Assembly: GCA_023459875.1 (NCBI GenBank)
Contig: JAEWRY010000001.1
Coordinates: forward strand, 62,001 to 126,000
Origin: Bacillota bacterium
GTDB taxonomy: Bacteria > Bacillota > Clostridia > Oscillospirales > Oscillospiraceae
Reading direction: 5' to 3'
DNA length: 64,000 nt
Shown: piece after piece, positions 16,373 through 25,527 of the stretch
Layout: each line of letters begins with the position of its first letter
Position numbering within the stretch: position 1 is the first letter of the stretch
Translations under genes and position numbers: made by a program
The notes under the pieces: generated by a model
Database searches by the model: none
Seen by the model: the letters and a program-made list of their open reading frames with translations, nothing else
What the model was told of the DNA's origin: nothing

Positions 16373-17258
16373 GGTCAATGAGTCCGCGCATGTCGGAGGG
16401 CAGCGGCGCATCAAAGACAAGCCGCCGACCCGTGACCGGGTGGGTCAGCTCCAGGTGCGAGGAATGGAGCGCCGCTCTGCCGATGAGTTCCTTGTTTTCT
16501 TTTCCATAGAGAAAGTCGCCGACCAGCGGGCAGCCCAAATGGGCCATGTGCACCCTGATCTGGTGGGTGCGTCCGGTCCTGAGCTCAAGCCGGACGAGAG
16601 CGCGGCCGCCGGCGGCGGAAAGGGTTTCGTAGCGGGTGCTTGCCGCCCCTCCGTCCGGCCGGACCTCCCGGCGCAGCAGTTCCCCTTCTGCCCGGCCGAT
16701 GGGAGCGTCCACCACTCCGAAGGGAGGCTCGGGCGCTCCGTCGCAGACCGCCAGATAAGTCCTTAAAAACTCATTGGTATGAAGCTGTGCTTTCAGACGT
16801 TCCTGCCCGTAGCCGTGCTTGGAAAGCACCATGAGTCCCGAGGTCCCCCGATCCAGCCGGTTTACCGGGTGATACCCCGCGGCGACTTCTCTTTTCCGGT
16901 AGTAATCCATGATGAAATTGCCTATCGTATCGTTGTAGTGGCCGGGGCCGGGGTGGACCGCCACCCCAGCCTGCTTATCGAGAACCAGAATGTCCTCATC
17001 TTCGTAAATGATTTTAAGCGGTCCTTCCTTCGGAACCGGACCGTTTATATTGACCGAATCTCCCACCGCTACGGAAAGTATCTGGCCAGCCGACGCTCTT
17101 TCATCGGTATGGACGGTCCGCCCGTCCAGAATAATCCCGTCAGGAAAAGTCTTTGCGCGCTTCACGGCGCTGCCCGACAGCGCCAGCTCCCTTCGCAGCA
17201 GGCTGTCCACCCGCCGCGACGCCATAGAATCCTCCACCAGTAGTTCCAGCCGACGCAA
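16365..17258 (-). CDS. RluA-family pseudouridine synthase
   Basis: A 297-residue enzyme with an N-terminal S4-like RNA-binding segment (SRRVDSLLRRELALSGSAVKRAK) and an RluA catalytic domain. The catalytic Asp is in HPVNRLDRGTSGLMVLSKH, and GRTHQIRVHMAHLGCPLVGDFLYG is the second family signature. It converts uridine to pseudouridine in rRNA or tRNA; the exact site cannot be told from sequence alone. It is monocistronic as far as visible. Confidence 0.9.
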   Translation of the reverse strand: MRRLELLVEDSMASRRVDSLLRRELALSGSAVKRAKTFPDGIILDGRTVHTDERASAGQILSVAVGDSVNINGPVPKEGPLKIIYEDEDILVLDKQAGVAVHPGPGHYNDTIGNFIMDYYRKREVAAGYHPVNRLDRGTSGLMVLSKHGYGQERLKAQLHTNEFLRTYLAVCDGAPEPPFGVVDAPIGRAEGELLRREVRPDGGAASTRYETLSAAGGRALVRLELRTGRTHQIRVHMAHLGCPLVGDFLYGKENKELIGRAALHSSHLELTHPVTGRRLVFDAPLPSDMRGLIDRQ

Positions 17259-17424
17259 AGCACCGCCCCCTTTTTGTCGATGATATCATATTTTTCTACG
17301 CCTTTCCACCCGTATCCTGCTCTTGCATAATGTTCCGTTGTGTGCTTAAATCAAGGATAGGACTTCCTTAGCAAGTTTTTATATTCAGTTAACATAATTC
17401 TGAAAGAGAAAGGAGTTTTGAACT

Positions 17425-18756
17425 ATGGATACTCTGGAATTAAAGAAGGGTTTCTATTGGACAGGCATGTGCGACCCCGATCTTCGCGTATTCGACATCA
17501 CGATGTATACGGAGTTCGGAACCACTTATAACTCTTACCTTCTGAAGGGCAGCGAAAAGACGGCGCTGTTTGAGACCAACAAGGTAAAGTTTCTGCCCGA
17601 ATACCTGGAAAAGCTTCGCTCCCTCACCGAAGTGTCCCAGCTAGACTATTTGATCGTGGACCATACCGAGCCGGACCACGCGGGCTGCGTGGAAAAGCTG
17701 CTCTCCCTGTGTCCCAAGCTGAAAATCGTCGGCACCCGCGGCGCCCTCGCCTTCCTCCGGCAGATTGTCAATCGGGAGTTTCCGAGCATCACGGCGGAGA
17801 ACGGAGGCACTCTTTCCCTGGGCGACAAGACCCTGCGCTTCCTGGTTTTGCCCAACCTGCACTGGCCGGATACCATGTTTACCTACGTGGAAGAGGATAA
17901 AACCCTCATCACCTGCGACGCCTTCGGCTCCCATTTCAGCCATCCCGGTGTCCTGCGCAGCACCGTGGCGGATACCGAGGGCTACAACCGGGCAACCAAA
18001 TACTATTTTGACAATATCCTGGGCCCCTTTAAACGTCCCTTTATGGTAAACGCGCTCGAGCGTATCAAAAGCCTGCCATTCGACCTGATCTGTACCGGCC
18101 ACGGGCCGGTTCTTGACAGCCATATTGATGAAATCCTGGACTCCTACCGCGCCTGGTGCGCCGCGCCCGCCCCCACCGGGCGCAAGGTGGTGGTCATGCC
18201 CTATGTGAGCGCTTACGGCTACACCAGGGCGCTGGCTCAGGAGATCACCCATGCTCTCAACGACAAGGGCATAGACGTTCATTCCTTTGATATGGTGGAA
18301 GCCGACCCCTCTGTCGTCGGTGATGAACTGGAAAAGGCCGACGCCTTTCTCTTCGGCTCTCCCACCATTGTGGGCGACGCCCTTCCCCCCATCTGGAATC
18401 TGCTGTCCTCCATGCACGCCGCCACCCACGGCGGCAGACCCGCCAGCGCCTTCGGCAGTTACGGCTGGAGCGGCGAGGCCGTCCCCCACCTTACCGAACG
18501 TCTGCACCAGCTGAATCTCAAGGTGATGGACGGCTACCGGGTCCGCTTAAATCCCAACCCCCAGGAGTTGGAAGGCGCCTACCGCTTCGGAGAGCGCTTC
18601 GCAAAGCTCATGCTGGGCGAACCGGAGGAGGCGCCCGTCCCCGTCACCCCGGAAAAAAAGGTCAGATGCGAGGTATGCGGCGCCATTTTCGCCGAGGGGC
18701 CGGCGACCTGTCCGGTCTGCGGCGCCCCTTCCAACCGGTTTAAACCGCTGGCATAA
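17425..18756 (+). CDS. FprA-type flavodiiron protein with short rubredoxin-like tail
   Basis: A 443-residue cytoplasmic enzyme that reduces oxygen, and possibly nitric oxide, to protect an anaerobe. The N-terminal metallo-beta-lactamase-like domain carries the diiron ligands His80, Glu82, Asp84 and His85 (DHTEPDHAG). A flavodoxin domain follows (about residues 250-395, VVMPYVSAYGYTRALAQEI). The C-terminus is a short two-CxxC knuckle (CEVCGAIFAEGPATCPVCG), shorter than a full rubredoxin, so electrons could pass internally if it binds iron. The start ATG at 17,425 follows AAAGGAGT. Confidence 0.92.
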   Translation: MDTLELKKGFYWTGMCDPDLRVFDITMYTEFGTTYNSYLLKGSEKTALFETNKVKFLPEYLEKLRSLTEVSQLDYLIVDHTEPDHAGCVEKLLSLCPKLKIVGTRGALAFLRQIVNREFPSITAENGGTLSLGDKTLRFLVLPNLHWPDTMFTYVEEDKTLITCDAFGSHFSHPGVLRSTVADTEGYNRATKYYFDNILGPFKRPFMVNALERIKSLPFDLICTGHGPVLDSHIDEILDSYRAWCAAPAPTGRKVVVMPYVSAYGYTRALAQEITHALNDKGIDVHSFDMVEADPSVVGDELEKADAFLFGSPTIVGDALPPIWNLLSSMHAATHGGRPASAFGSYGWSGEAVPHLTERLHQLNLKVMDGYRVRLNPNPQELEGAYRFGERFAKLMLGEPEEAPVPVTPEKKVRCEVCGAIFAEGPATCPVCGAPSNRFKPLA

Positions 18757-18814
18757 TCAAACGGATATATTTCCTCATTCTACGTTTTTAGATTCTGTAA
18801 AGGGGTGCGTTGCA

Positions 18815-20023
18815 GTGACCGGCACGCTTGGCATTTATATTCACATTCCCTTCTGCCGCAGCAAATGTGACTACTGTGACTTTTACTCTCTCGCCGGATG
18901 CGAGAGCCGCATGGATCTCTACCAGAAGGCTTTGCTCACGCATATCAAAGAGACCGCGCGGCTTACAAAAGCCTATCAGGTGGACACCATCTATATCGGC
19001 GGCGGCACCCCCTCCTATTATGGTGAAAAGCGCCTGCGGGAGCTTTTGCACGTACTCTCCAGGCTCTTCTCCCTCACCCGGAACGCGGAAATCACGCTGG
19101 AAGCCAACCCCGACAGCGTTGACCGCAAGGCTTTAGCCCGGCTGCGCCGGGCGGGAGTGAACCGTATCTCTCTGGGAATGCAGAGCGCGGACGACCGGGA
19201 GCTTCTGGCCATCCACAGGCCCCATACCGTTGCCCAGGCCGTGGCAGCGGTGAACGCGGCCCGCAGCGCCAAACTGAGCAATTTGAATCTGGACCTCATT
19301 TACGGCCTGCCCGGCCAGACCATGGATAGTTGGCAGAGGACCCTGGAGATGGCCCTTACCCTGGATCCGGAGCATCTCTCCTGCTACGGTCTCAAGGTGG
19401 AGGAGGGCACGCCTCTGGCGGCCCGGGTAGCCCGGGGGGAACTACTGCCCGACGACGACCTCCAGGCCGACATGTACCTCTGGACGGTGTCCCGTCTGGA
19501 ACAGGCAGGGTTCCGTCAATACGAAATCTCCAATTTTGCGAAACCCGGCCGGGAATCCAGGCACAATCTAAAATACTGGCTGGGCCGGGAGTATATCGGC
19601 TTCGGACCCGGCGCCCACTCCGATTTTGGCGGCCGCAGGTACTCCTTCCTGCGGGATCTGGACGCCTATATGCGGGGAGTGCTGGAGGGCGGGCCTCTGC
19701 TGGATGAATCCGACCTCATACCAAAGCGGGAACGGGCGGGAGAGTACCTGATGCTCCGCCTGCGCACCGCCCGGGGCATTGAGGAGTGGGAATACCGCCG
19801 GGAGTACCTGATGAACTTTGAACCGATTGAGGCCAAGCTGGCGGCATATGAGCGCCAAGGGTTCGCCCGCAGAGACGAGCACCGCTGGCGGCTTACCCCC
19901 AAAGGATTCCTTCTCTCCAACCAGCTCATCGGCGATCTGCTTTCCTGTCAGGAGGCAGCCACTCCGGAATCCACGCTGCTCAAAGTAAGGCAGGGAACTT
20001 TTCCCCCCCGTCCCTCCGATTAA
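18815..20023 (+). CDS. hemW: Radical SAM heme chaperone HemW-like protein
   Basis: A 402-residue radical SAM protein. The cluster motif is Cys14-x3-Cys18-x2-Cys21 in HIPFCRSKCDYCDFYS, with the HemW-type CDF ending that separates it from HemN, which has an additional Cys. GGGTPSYY and YGLPGQTMDSW are also characteristic. HemW binds heme and delivers it to respiratory enzymes; older annotations call it coproporphyrinogen III oxidase. Initiation is by GTG at 18,815, after AAAGGGGTG. It is separated from the flavodiiron gene by 58 bases. Confidence 0.9.
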   Translation: MTGTLGIYIHIPFCRSKCDYCDFYSLAGCESRMDLYQKALLTHIKETARLTKAYQVDTIYIGGGTPSYYGEKRLRELLHVLSRLFSLTRNAEITLEANPDSVDRKALARLRRAGVNRISLGMQSADDRELLAIHRPHTVAQAVAAVNAARSAKLSNLNLDLIYGLPGQTMDSWQRTLEMALTLDPEHLSCYGLKVEEGTPLAARVARGELLPDDDLQADMYLWTVSRLEQAGFRQYEISNFAKPGRESRHNLKYWLGREYIGFGPGAHSDFGGRRYSFLRDLDAYMRGVLEGGPLLDESDLIPKRERAGEYLMLRLRTARGIEEWEYRREYLMNFEPIEAKLAAYERQGFARRDEHRWRLTPKGFLLSNQLIGDLLSCQEAATPESTLLKVRQGTFPPRPSD

Positions 20024-20046
20024 CCCCGAATTATTCCCTGCTGTTT

Positions 20047-20211
20047 TCAATTATTTACTGGGCCGGTCGTTCTTTTCGGCGGCTCCCGGACTTCCCAAGA
20101 ACTCTTTTGGGCTTCTTCAACAAAAGCATTCCGCGCGGGACCCATTACCGTTTCCCGTCTGAATGGAGTTGTTTCCGGCTCTGCCGCCACCAGAAGCGGC
20201 TTATCTGACAT
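20047..20211 (-). CDS. Possible small protein, unknown
   Basis: A 54-codon minus-strand frame (MSDKPLLVAAEPETTPF...), charged and without hydrophobic segments. Codon use looks like the neighbouring genes, but the ribosome site (GGGAAAAC) is weak and no family is recognised. It is listed because it is the only coding-like content of the 342-base gap 20,024-20,365. Otherwise the gap holds a hairpin (20,277-20,300) and the promoter region of the next gene. Confidence 0.3.
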   Translation of the reverse strand: MSDKPLLVAAEPETTPFRRETVMGPARNAFVEEAQKSSWEVREPPKRTTGPVNN

Positions 20212-20323
20212 GTTTTCCCGACGATCCGGCTGAAACGCTGCCGCGTTTATATGCAAATATTGTTAAAATCCGGAAGGGGCCGCCGATATTTTCGGCGGCC
20301 TCTCCTGTTTACAAAAAGTATGT

Positions 20324-20339
20324 TTTATGTTAACATAAA
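20324..20339. promoter_or_regulatory. Perfect 16-bp palindrome upstream of SLH gene
   Basis: The sequence TTTATGTTAACATAAA reads the same on both strands and lies 27 bases before the start of the surface protein gene. Its symmetry suggests a binding site for a dimeric regulator. A GC-rich hairpin (GGCCGCCGA...TCGGCGGCC, 20,277-20,300) precedes it. Confidence 0.45.
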
Positions 20340-20365
20340 TTAAAATTTAGTACGGAGGATCTGGC

Positions 20366-23300
20366 ATGAAACAATTTGGTACACGCGCCACCGCTCTTGC
20401 TCTGGCGCTTCTGATATCTGTCGGCCCAGCCGCTTCGGCGTCGGTAGCCTTGGGAGACGACCTGCGGGAATACGGCGTGACGCTATCGACTGACACCAAC
20501 CTTGAGACCCAGATTTTCTGGAGCAATACCTACTCCACCCTCCGCACCGAGCATTACATAACCTATAAACCCAACGAAGATGTCACCCCGGTGGTGAGCT
20601 ACGGCGACTCCATCCTGACGAAATCCACCCTCAGCACTATGGCCGTTGCCCTCCAGGCTGACGGGAAGCGTGTGGTGGGCGGCGTCAACGGCGATTATTT
20701 CGTTGTTGCGACCGGCGCTCCCCTGGGGTTGGTGGTGACGGACGGGGTGCTGCGCTCCTCCTCCTCTTATCTTTACGGTGCGGGCTTTCTGGCGGATGGT
20801 TCGACCATCATAGGCAAGCCTGATCTGAAGATGACCGCGTCCTTTTCCGGTTACACCCTGCTCATGGCAGGCATCAACAAGGTCCGCACCACCGACGGAT
20901 ACTATCTCTTCACCGAGGATTTTAGCACCACAACGCAAAACACCCAGCCCGGAATAGACGTGATCCTCACTCCCCTGACCGACGGTCTGGGTGATCAGGT
21001 GACGGTGAATCAAACGACGGATACCAGCGCCACAAACACCCAGGATAATACTTTGGATAACACCACCCTTGTGAAAACAGACACGTTGAAAATCGGCGGA
21101 CGGGTCACCTGCACGGTGGACTCTGTAGTGCAGTCCCAGGGCAGCGTCGACATTCCCAAGGGTAAAATGGTCCTCAGTATCAACAATCAGAGTAGTTCCT
21201 GGCTGGTCTCCGAGCTTGCCTCCCTGCAGCCTGGGGACACCGTGGAACTGGACGTCTCCAGCTCCGACACCCGCTGGAACAACGTCCGGTACGCCGTGGG
21301 CGGCTTGTACAAGCTCCTCACGGGCGGCGTGGTGGAAAGCGGTCTCGACAGCCAGCAGGCTCCCCGTTCCGCCCTAGGTCTGAAGGAAGACGGCTCCATG
21401 GTACTCTATACCATCGACGGACGCGAATTTGATTATAGCTTGGGCGCCAGTATGACGCAGGTTGCCCAGCGGCTTTTGGAGCTGGGCTGCGTGGAGGCGG
21501 TCTGTCTGGACGGCGGAGGCTCTACGACCATTGGCACGACCATGCCCAGCGGCAGCGGGTTTGAAATACTGAACAGTCCTTCCGACGGTTCGGAACGCAA
21601 GGTTAGCAACGCCATTTTTTTGGTTTCCAACCTCTCGGCCACGGGAGATCTCGCAAGCCTCTACGTCACCCCCCAGGGCACGAACCTGCTTGCCGGTGCA
21701 AAACAGTCCCTTACGGCCACCCATGTGGACTCCGCCTATTACCCCATGGCGACGGGCCGTTCGGTCTCCTGGAAAGTGAGCAGCGGTTCCGGTACGGTTG
21801 ATGCCGACGGAGTCTTTACCGCAGGGGCTGAGAATGGTTTGGCCGTCGTCGCTGCCAAGTCTGGCGTCGCTTCCGGCTCCGCCTCCCTTCTGGTGGTGAA
21901 AACACCCAGCGCGATTTTGGCCTCCAGGGAAGATACCGGCGCGTCGGTCACTTCCCTGGCGCTGGAACCGGGCGATACAGTATCGCTTACCGCCTCTGCT
22001 CTCTATAAAAAAATGCCCCTTGTCTCTCAGGACACCTGTTATACCTGGTCGGTGACCGGCACGGCCGGTACTGTGGATGAAAACGGCCTTTTCACCGCCT
22101 CGGAGCATACCGGCAGCGGCACCCTTACCGTTTCAGCCGGCGGTACCTCGGTTTCCATCCCCGTGACGGTGACGGGGCATATTCTGCCGCTGGAGAGCTT
22201 CGAGGGAACTCTCTCCAGCTTTGTGAGCACCGACACGACGGCCGTCTCTCTCAGTAAAGCGGGCGATCCGGTCCGCTACGGCAAAGAGAGTCTTCGCCTG
22301 GATTATGACGCCTCCGCCGGCGGTACCGCCTCCGCCGCCGCATTCCTCACTATTCCTTCCTCCGAGCGCTATCTGACAGTATGGGTTTACGGTGACGGCT
22401 CGGGTAACACCCTTTCCGCTGCCTTTGCGGACAACAGCGGCGTACTAACCGAAGTTGCGCTCACCGGCATGAATTACACCGGATGGAAGCAGATTACCGC
22501 CGCCCTGCCCTCCGGGACCGTCTCCCTTTCAGCCCTTAAGGTGATCTACGGCGGCGGTGCGCTCTCCTCCGGAACGATCTGGCTGGACCAGCTCACCACC
22601 TCCAACGAGGAGGTTTCCGACCTGACGCCGCCCGTCATAACCCTCTCGGTGGCCGAGGGAACTGTGCTCGCCAGCGTGGTGGACAATGTGGACACATCCT
22701 TTGACTCGGGCCGTATCTCTGTCACTCTGGACGGCGAAGGACTCGCCTTTACCTTCGATAAAGCCGAGGGAATTGCCAAGGCCGCTCTGCCGGCGAACGA
22801 CGGCAAACTCCACCGGGTCACCGTCACGGCCACGGACATCAGCGGCAATATCGCCCGCAGCTCCTATGATATCGAACCCGCCGCCGCGGAAGGGGAAAGC
22901 GCTGCTTCAGTTTTTTCCGATATGAGCGGCCACTGGGCCGACCGTTACTCCACCTTCGTCTTCGATCAGGGGATCACTTACGGCATCCTTGTGAACGGCT
23001 CGCTCTGCTATCAGCCGGAAAAGAACATCACCCGGGGAGAATTTTTCCTCATGGTAGCCCGCTGGCTGAGAGTCGACTCCGCTTCTTACGCCGGTGTGAA
23101 ACTCCCCTTTGACGACGCGCCCTCCATTCCCGACTGGATGCTTCCCGGCGTGCAGGCCATGTACGGCATGGGCATTCTGAAGGGCAGCAAAGACGGCAGT
23201 AAGCTCAACGCCAACGTCACCGCCAGCATTACCCGTGCGGAGGCCATGACCATCCTGGGCCGGATTCAGCCCGGGGGCTATGCTCTTCCGGAGCTGGCCT

Positions 23301-23452
23301 TCAGCGACGCAGGCAAAGTACCCTCCTGGGCTCTTTCCTACGTCCAGTCGCTGGTGGGACAGGGCGTCGTAAACGGATACGACAATCTTCTGAGTCCCTC
23401 CAATCCGATCAAACGCAGCGAAGTAGCCAAAATTCTCTTCGCGATTCTCTGA
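20366..23452 (+). CDS. SLH-anchored phosphodiester glycosidase-type surface protein
   Basis: A 1028-residue exported protein. After a signal peptide (about residues 1-26, ending ASASVA) comes a phosphodiester glycosidase (NAGPA-like) domain with GGVNGDYFVVATGAPLG near residue 110 and VEAVCLDGGGSTTIG near residue 380. Two Ig-like repeats follow (about 420-620), then a carbohydrate-binding-like beta region (about 620-750) and a further beta domain. Three SLH repeats form the C-terminus (about 855-1028), with FSDMSGHWADRYS and ITRAEAM motifs. It is probably held on the cell-wall polymer by the SLH repeats and cleaves sugar phosphodiesters. The ribosome site is TACGGAGG. Confidence 0.88.
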   Translation: MKQFGTRATALALALLISVGPAASASVALGDDLREYGVTLSTDTNLETQIFWSNTYSTLRTEHYITYKPNEDVTPVVSYGDSILTKSTLSTMAVALQADGKRVVGGVNGDYFVVATGAPLGLVVTDGVLRSSSSYLYGAGFLADGSTIIGKPDLKMTASFSGYTLLMAGINKVRTTDGYYLFTEDFSTTTQNTQPGIDVILTPLTDGLGDQVTVNQTTDTSATNTQDNTLDNTTLVKTDTLKIGGRVTCTVDSVVQSQGSVDIPKGKMVLSINNQSSSWLVSELASLQPGDTVELDVSSSDTRWNNVRYAVGGLYKLLTGGVVESGLDSQQAPRSALGLKEDGSMVLYTIDGREFDYSLGASMTQVAQRLLELGCVEAVCLDGGGSTTIGTTMPSGSGFEILNSPSDGSERKVSNAIFLVSNLSATGDLASLYVTPQGTNLLAGAKQSLTATHVDSAYYPMATGRSVSWKVSSGSGTVDADGVFTAGAENGLAVVAAKSGVASGSASLLVVKTPSAILASREDTGASVTSLALEPGDTVSLTASALYKKMPLVSQDTCYTWSVTGTAGTVDENGLFTASEHTGSGTLTVSAGGTSVSIPVTVTGHILPLESFEGTLSSFVSTDTTAVSLSKAGDPVRYGKESLRLDYDASAGGTASAAAFLTIPSSERYLTVWVYGDGSGNTLSAAFADNSGVLTEVALTGMNYTGWKQITAALPSGTVSLSALKVIYGGGALSSGTIWLDQLTTSNEEVSDLTPPVITLSVAEGTVLASVVDNVDTSFDSGRISVTLDGEGLAFTFDKAEGIAKAALPANDGKLHRVTVTATDISGNIARSSYDIEPAAAEGESAASVFSDMSGHWADRYSTFVFDQGITYGILVNGSLCYQPEKNITRGEFFLMVARWLRVDSASYAGVKLPFDDAPSIPDWMLPGVQAMYGMGILKGSKDGSKLNANVTASITRAEAMTILGRIQPGGYALPELAFSDAGKVPSWALSYVQSLVGQGVVNGYDNLLSPSNPIKRSEVAKILFAIL

Positions 23453-23467
23453 TCCATCCAAGGTCTT

Positions 23468-23510
23468 GGCGGCAAACGGCAATTTTAGCCGTTTGCCGCC
23501 ATTTTTATTT
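23468..23510 (+). terminator. Intrinsic terminator after SLH gene
   Basis: Perfect 13-bp arms GGCGGCAAACGGC and GCCGTTTGCCGCC with a seven-base loop, followed by ATTTTTATTTATT. Confidence 0.9.
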
Positions 23511-23548
23511 ATTATAATTTGTATATTCTGCAAGTCTTTTATTTTTTC

Positions 23549-23577
23549 TTGCATTATCCCGCATATTGTCGTATAGT
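23549..23577 (+). promoter_or_regulatory. Sigma-A-type promoter for gdhA
   Basis: TTGCAT, 17 bases, TATAGT. It lies 58 bases before the gdhA start. Confidence 0.68.
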
Positions 23578-23634
23578 ATTTTTTGCATACACACCAAGGA
23601 CGGTGTGATACTACAGACAAAGGAGTCTGAGAAA

Positions 23635-24984
23635 ATGTCAATAAATAGTGAATATCTGCAGGGCGTTTACGACAAACTCGCAAAAAAGAGCGCTGGCGAA
23701 CCCGAGTTCCTTCAAGCCGTACGTGAAGTGCTGGAATCGTTGGAGCCCGTTGTGGAGCGCCGGGCGGACCTGGTCAAAGCAGGCGTGATCGACAGGCTTG
23801 TGGAACCCGAGCGTATTGTCATGTTCCGGGTCTCCTGGATGGACGACGCCGGAAACGTACAGGTGAACCGTGGTTACCGGGTTCAGTTCAACTCTGCGAT
23901 TGGCCCCTATAAGGGCGGGCTGCGTCTCCACCCTTCCGTCAATCTCTCCATCATCAAGTTCCTGGGCTTTGAGCAGATCTTTAAAAACTCCCTCACAGGC
24001 CTGCCCATCGGCGGCGGCAAAGGCGGTTCCGACTTTGATCCCAAGGGCAAGAGCGACAATGAGATCATGCGGTTCTGCCAGTCCTTCATGACCGAGCTCT
24101 CCAAGCATATCGGAGCCGACACCGACGTACCCGCCGGCGACATCGGCGTGGGCGGCCGTGAGATCGGCTTCCTGTTTGGCCAATATAAGCGCCTGCGCAA
24201 CGAGTTTACCGGCGTGCTGACCGGAAAGGGCCTCTCCTACGGCGGTTCCCTGGCTCGCACCGAGGCTACCGGCTACGGGCTGTGCTACTTCGCGGACGAA
24301 ATGATGGCGGCCGCGGGGAAGTCCTTCAAGGGTACGAGAGTGGTCGTTTCCGGCTCGGGGAACGTCGCCATCTACGCCAACCAGAAGGCCACCCAGCTGG
24401 GCGGTAAGGTTGTCGCCATGAGCGACTCCAACGGCTATATCGTGGACGAAAACGGCATTGATTATAAAGTGATGCAGGAAATCAAGGAAGTAAAGCGCGA
24501 CCGCATCAAGACCTATCTGAACTATGTCCCCACCGCCAGGTATGTAGAAGGATGCTCCGGCATCTGGACGGTAAAGTGCGATGTGGCGCTCCCCTGCGCC
24601 ACTCAGAACGAGCTGGACGGAGAAAGCGCCAGGACACTCATTGCAAACGGATGCTTCGCCGTGGCTGAGGGCGCCAATATGCCCTCCACCCCCGAGGCGG
24701 TTGAAACATTCCAGAAGACGGGCGTTCTCTTTGGACCTGCCAAGGCCGCGAACGCCGGCGGCGTCGCCACTTCCGCTCTGGAGATGAGCCAGAACAGCCA
24801 GCGCCTCTCCTGGACCTTTGAAGAGGTAGATGCGAGACTTCACGATATCATGGTGAATATTTACCGCAACTCCGCCAAGGCGGCAAAAGAGTACGGTATG
24901 GAGGGCAACCTGGTGGCTGGTGCTAATATCGCGGGATTCCTCAAGGTGGCGGACGCCATGCTCTGGCAGGGGATTGCATATTAA
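23635..24984 (+). CDS. gdhA: Glutamate dehydrogenase (NADP-type)
   Basis: A 449-residue enzyme interconverting 2-oxoglutarate plus ammonia and glutamate. The active-site region reads KGGLRLHPSVNLSIIKFLGFEQIFKN, then the Lys-rich GLPIGGGKGGSDFDPKG. DVPAGDIGVGGREIGF and the Rossmann motif VVSGSGNVAIYANQKA follow. Length and motifs fit the hexameric GdhA (class I) type. The frame is open upstream to 23,566, but ATG at 23,635 follows CAAAGGAGT at normal spacing and lies beyond the promoter, so it is the start. Confidence 0.95.
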   Translation: MSINSEYLQGVYDKLAKKSAGEPEFLQAVREVLESLEPVVERRADLVKAGVIDRLVEPERIVMFRVSWMDDAGNVQVNRGYRVQFNSAIGPYKGGLRLHPSVNLSIIKFLGFEQIFKNSLTGLPIGGGKGGSDFDPKGKSDNEIMRFCQSFMTELSKHIGADTDVPAGDIGVGGREIGFLFGQYKRLRNEFTGVLTGKGLSYGGSLARTEATGYGLCYFADEMMAAAGKSFKGTRVVVSGSGNVAIYANQKATQLGGKVVAMSDSNGYIVDENGIDYKVMQEIKEVKRDRIKTYLNYVPTARYVEGCSGIWTVKCDVALPCATQNELDGESARTLIANGCFAVAEGANMPSTPEAVETFQKTGVLFGPAKAANAGGVATSALEMSQNSQRLSWTFEEVDARLHDIMVNIYRNSAKAAKEYGMEGNLVAGANIAGFLKVADAMLWQGIAY

Positions 24985-24990
24985 AACAAA

Positions 24991-25180
24991 TTGCCGAAAA
25001 ACAAAGGTTTTCCGGCAGATACGGGAATAGAATCACGGCTCTGCGGAGCCGCGTAAAGCGTGCCTTGCGGAAAGTGAATTTCCGCAAGGCACACTATTTT
25101 GTCTTTTACTGATTTTGTGCTGAGAATACGCAGCCCAAAATCAGCAAAAACTCTTCGCCGGCGGCGAAAAGTACGAGCAG
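24991..25180 (-). repeat. Five-hairpin element, family 2, decayed copy C
   Basis: On the minus strand this stretch aligns with the elements at 37,082-37,288 and 56,904-57,110 but is strongly diverged. The same five stem-loops are present in the same order. The third (25,060-25,092) has a perfect 12-bp stem whose bases differ from both other copies on both arms, yet keeps the identical nine-base loop AATTCACTT. The outer left terminal repeat is lost, and no flanking duplication is seen. It lies directly behind gdhA, where its outer hairpin (24,992-25,017) may act as the terminator. It fills much of the 543-base gap before the next intact gene. Confidence 0.75.
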
Positions 25181-25205
25181 TGCCGGGCAGCATTTAATAC
25201 TACAG

Positions 25206-25448
25206 TCAAAATCTCTTAAAGTGCCGGAAAATATCATGCTGTTTCACATTCCCCCGGCAACACCGGAAATGAATCCAATAGAGCAAATTTGGGCTGAGTT
25301 GCGGAAACGCAGCTTCAAGTATGAAGTGTTTGCTACCCTTGACAAAGTTGTTAACCGTCTTTGTGATACCTTTTGCGCACTAACCGAAAATATCATAAAA
25401 GCATCACCGGTCGAAATTGGATTATTCAATGTCTTAATTGAAGGTTAG
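25206..25448 (+). pseudogene. IS630-family transposase, C-terminal fragment
   Basis: The frame encodes about 80 residues with the IS630/Tc1-type DDE end, readable as ENIMLFHIPPATPEMNPIEQ followed by IWAELRKR. The Glu in NPIEQIW is the last catalytic residue. The N-terminal DNA-binding part and the two Asp residues are missing, and the frame cannot be extended meaningfully upstream, so this is a remnant. Its left break point lies at the edge of the decayed family 2 element. No intact IS630 copy is in the window. Confidence 0.8.
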
Positions 25449-25527
25449 TATAAACAGGGACAGCTCTGTGCTCTTGCCCTATTTTCTTTTTCATGGTAAG
25501 ATTCTTTTAAAGAAAGAATGTGATGCG

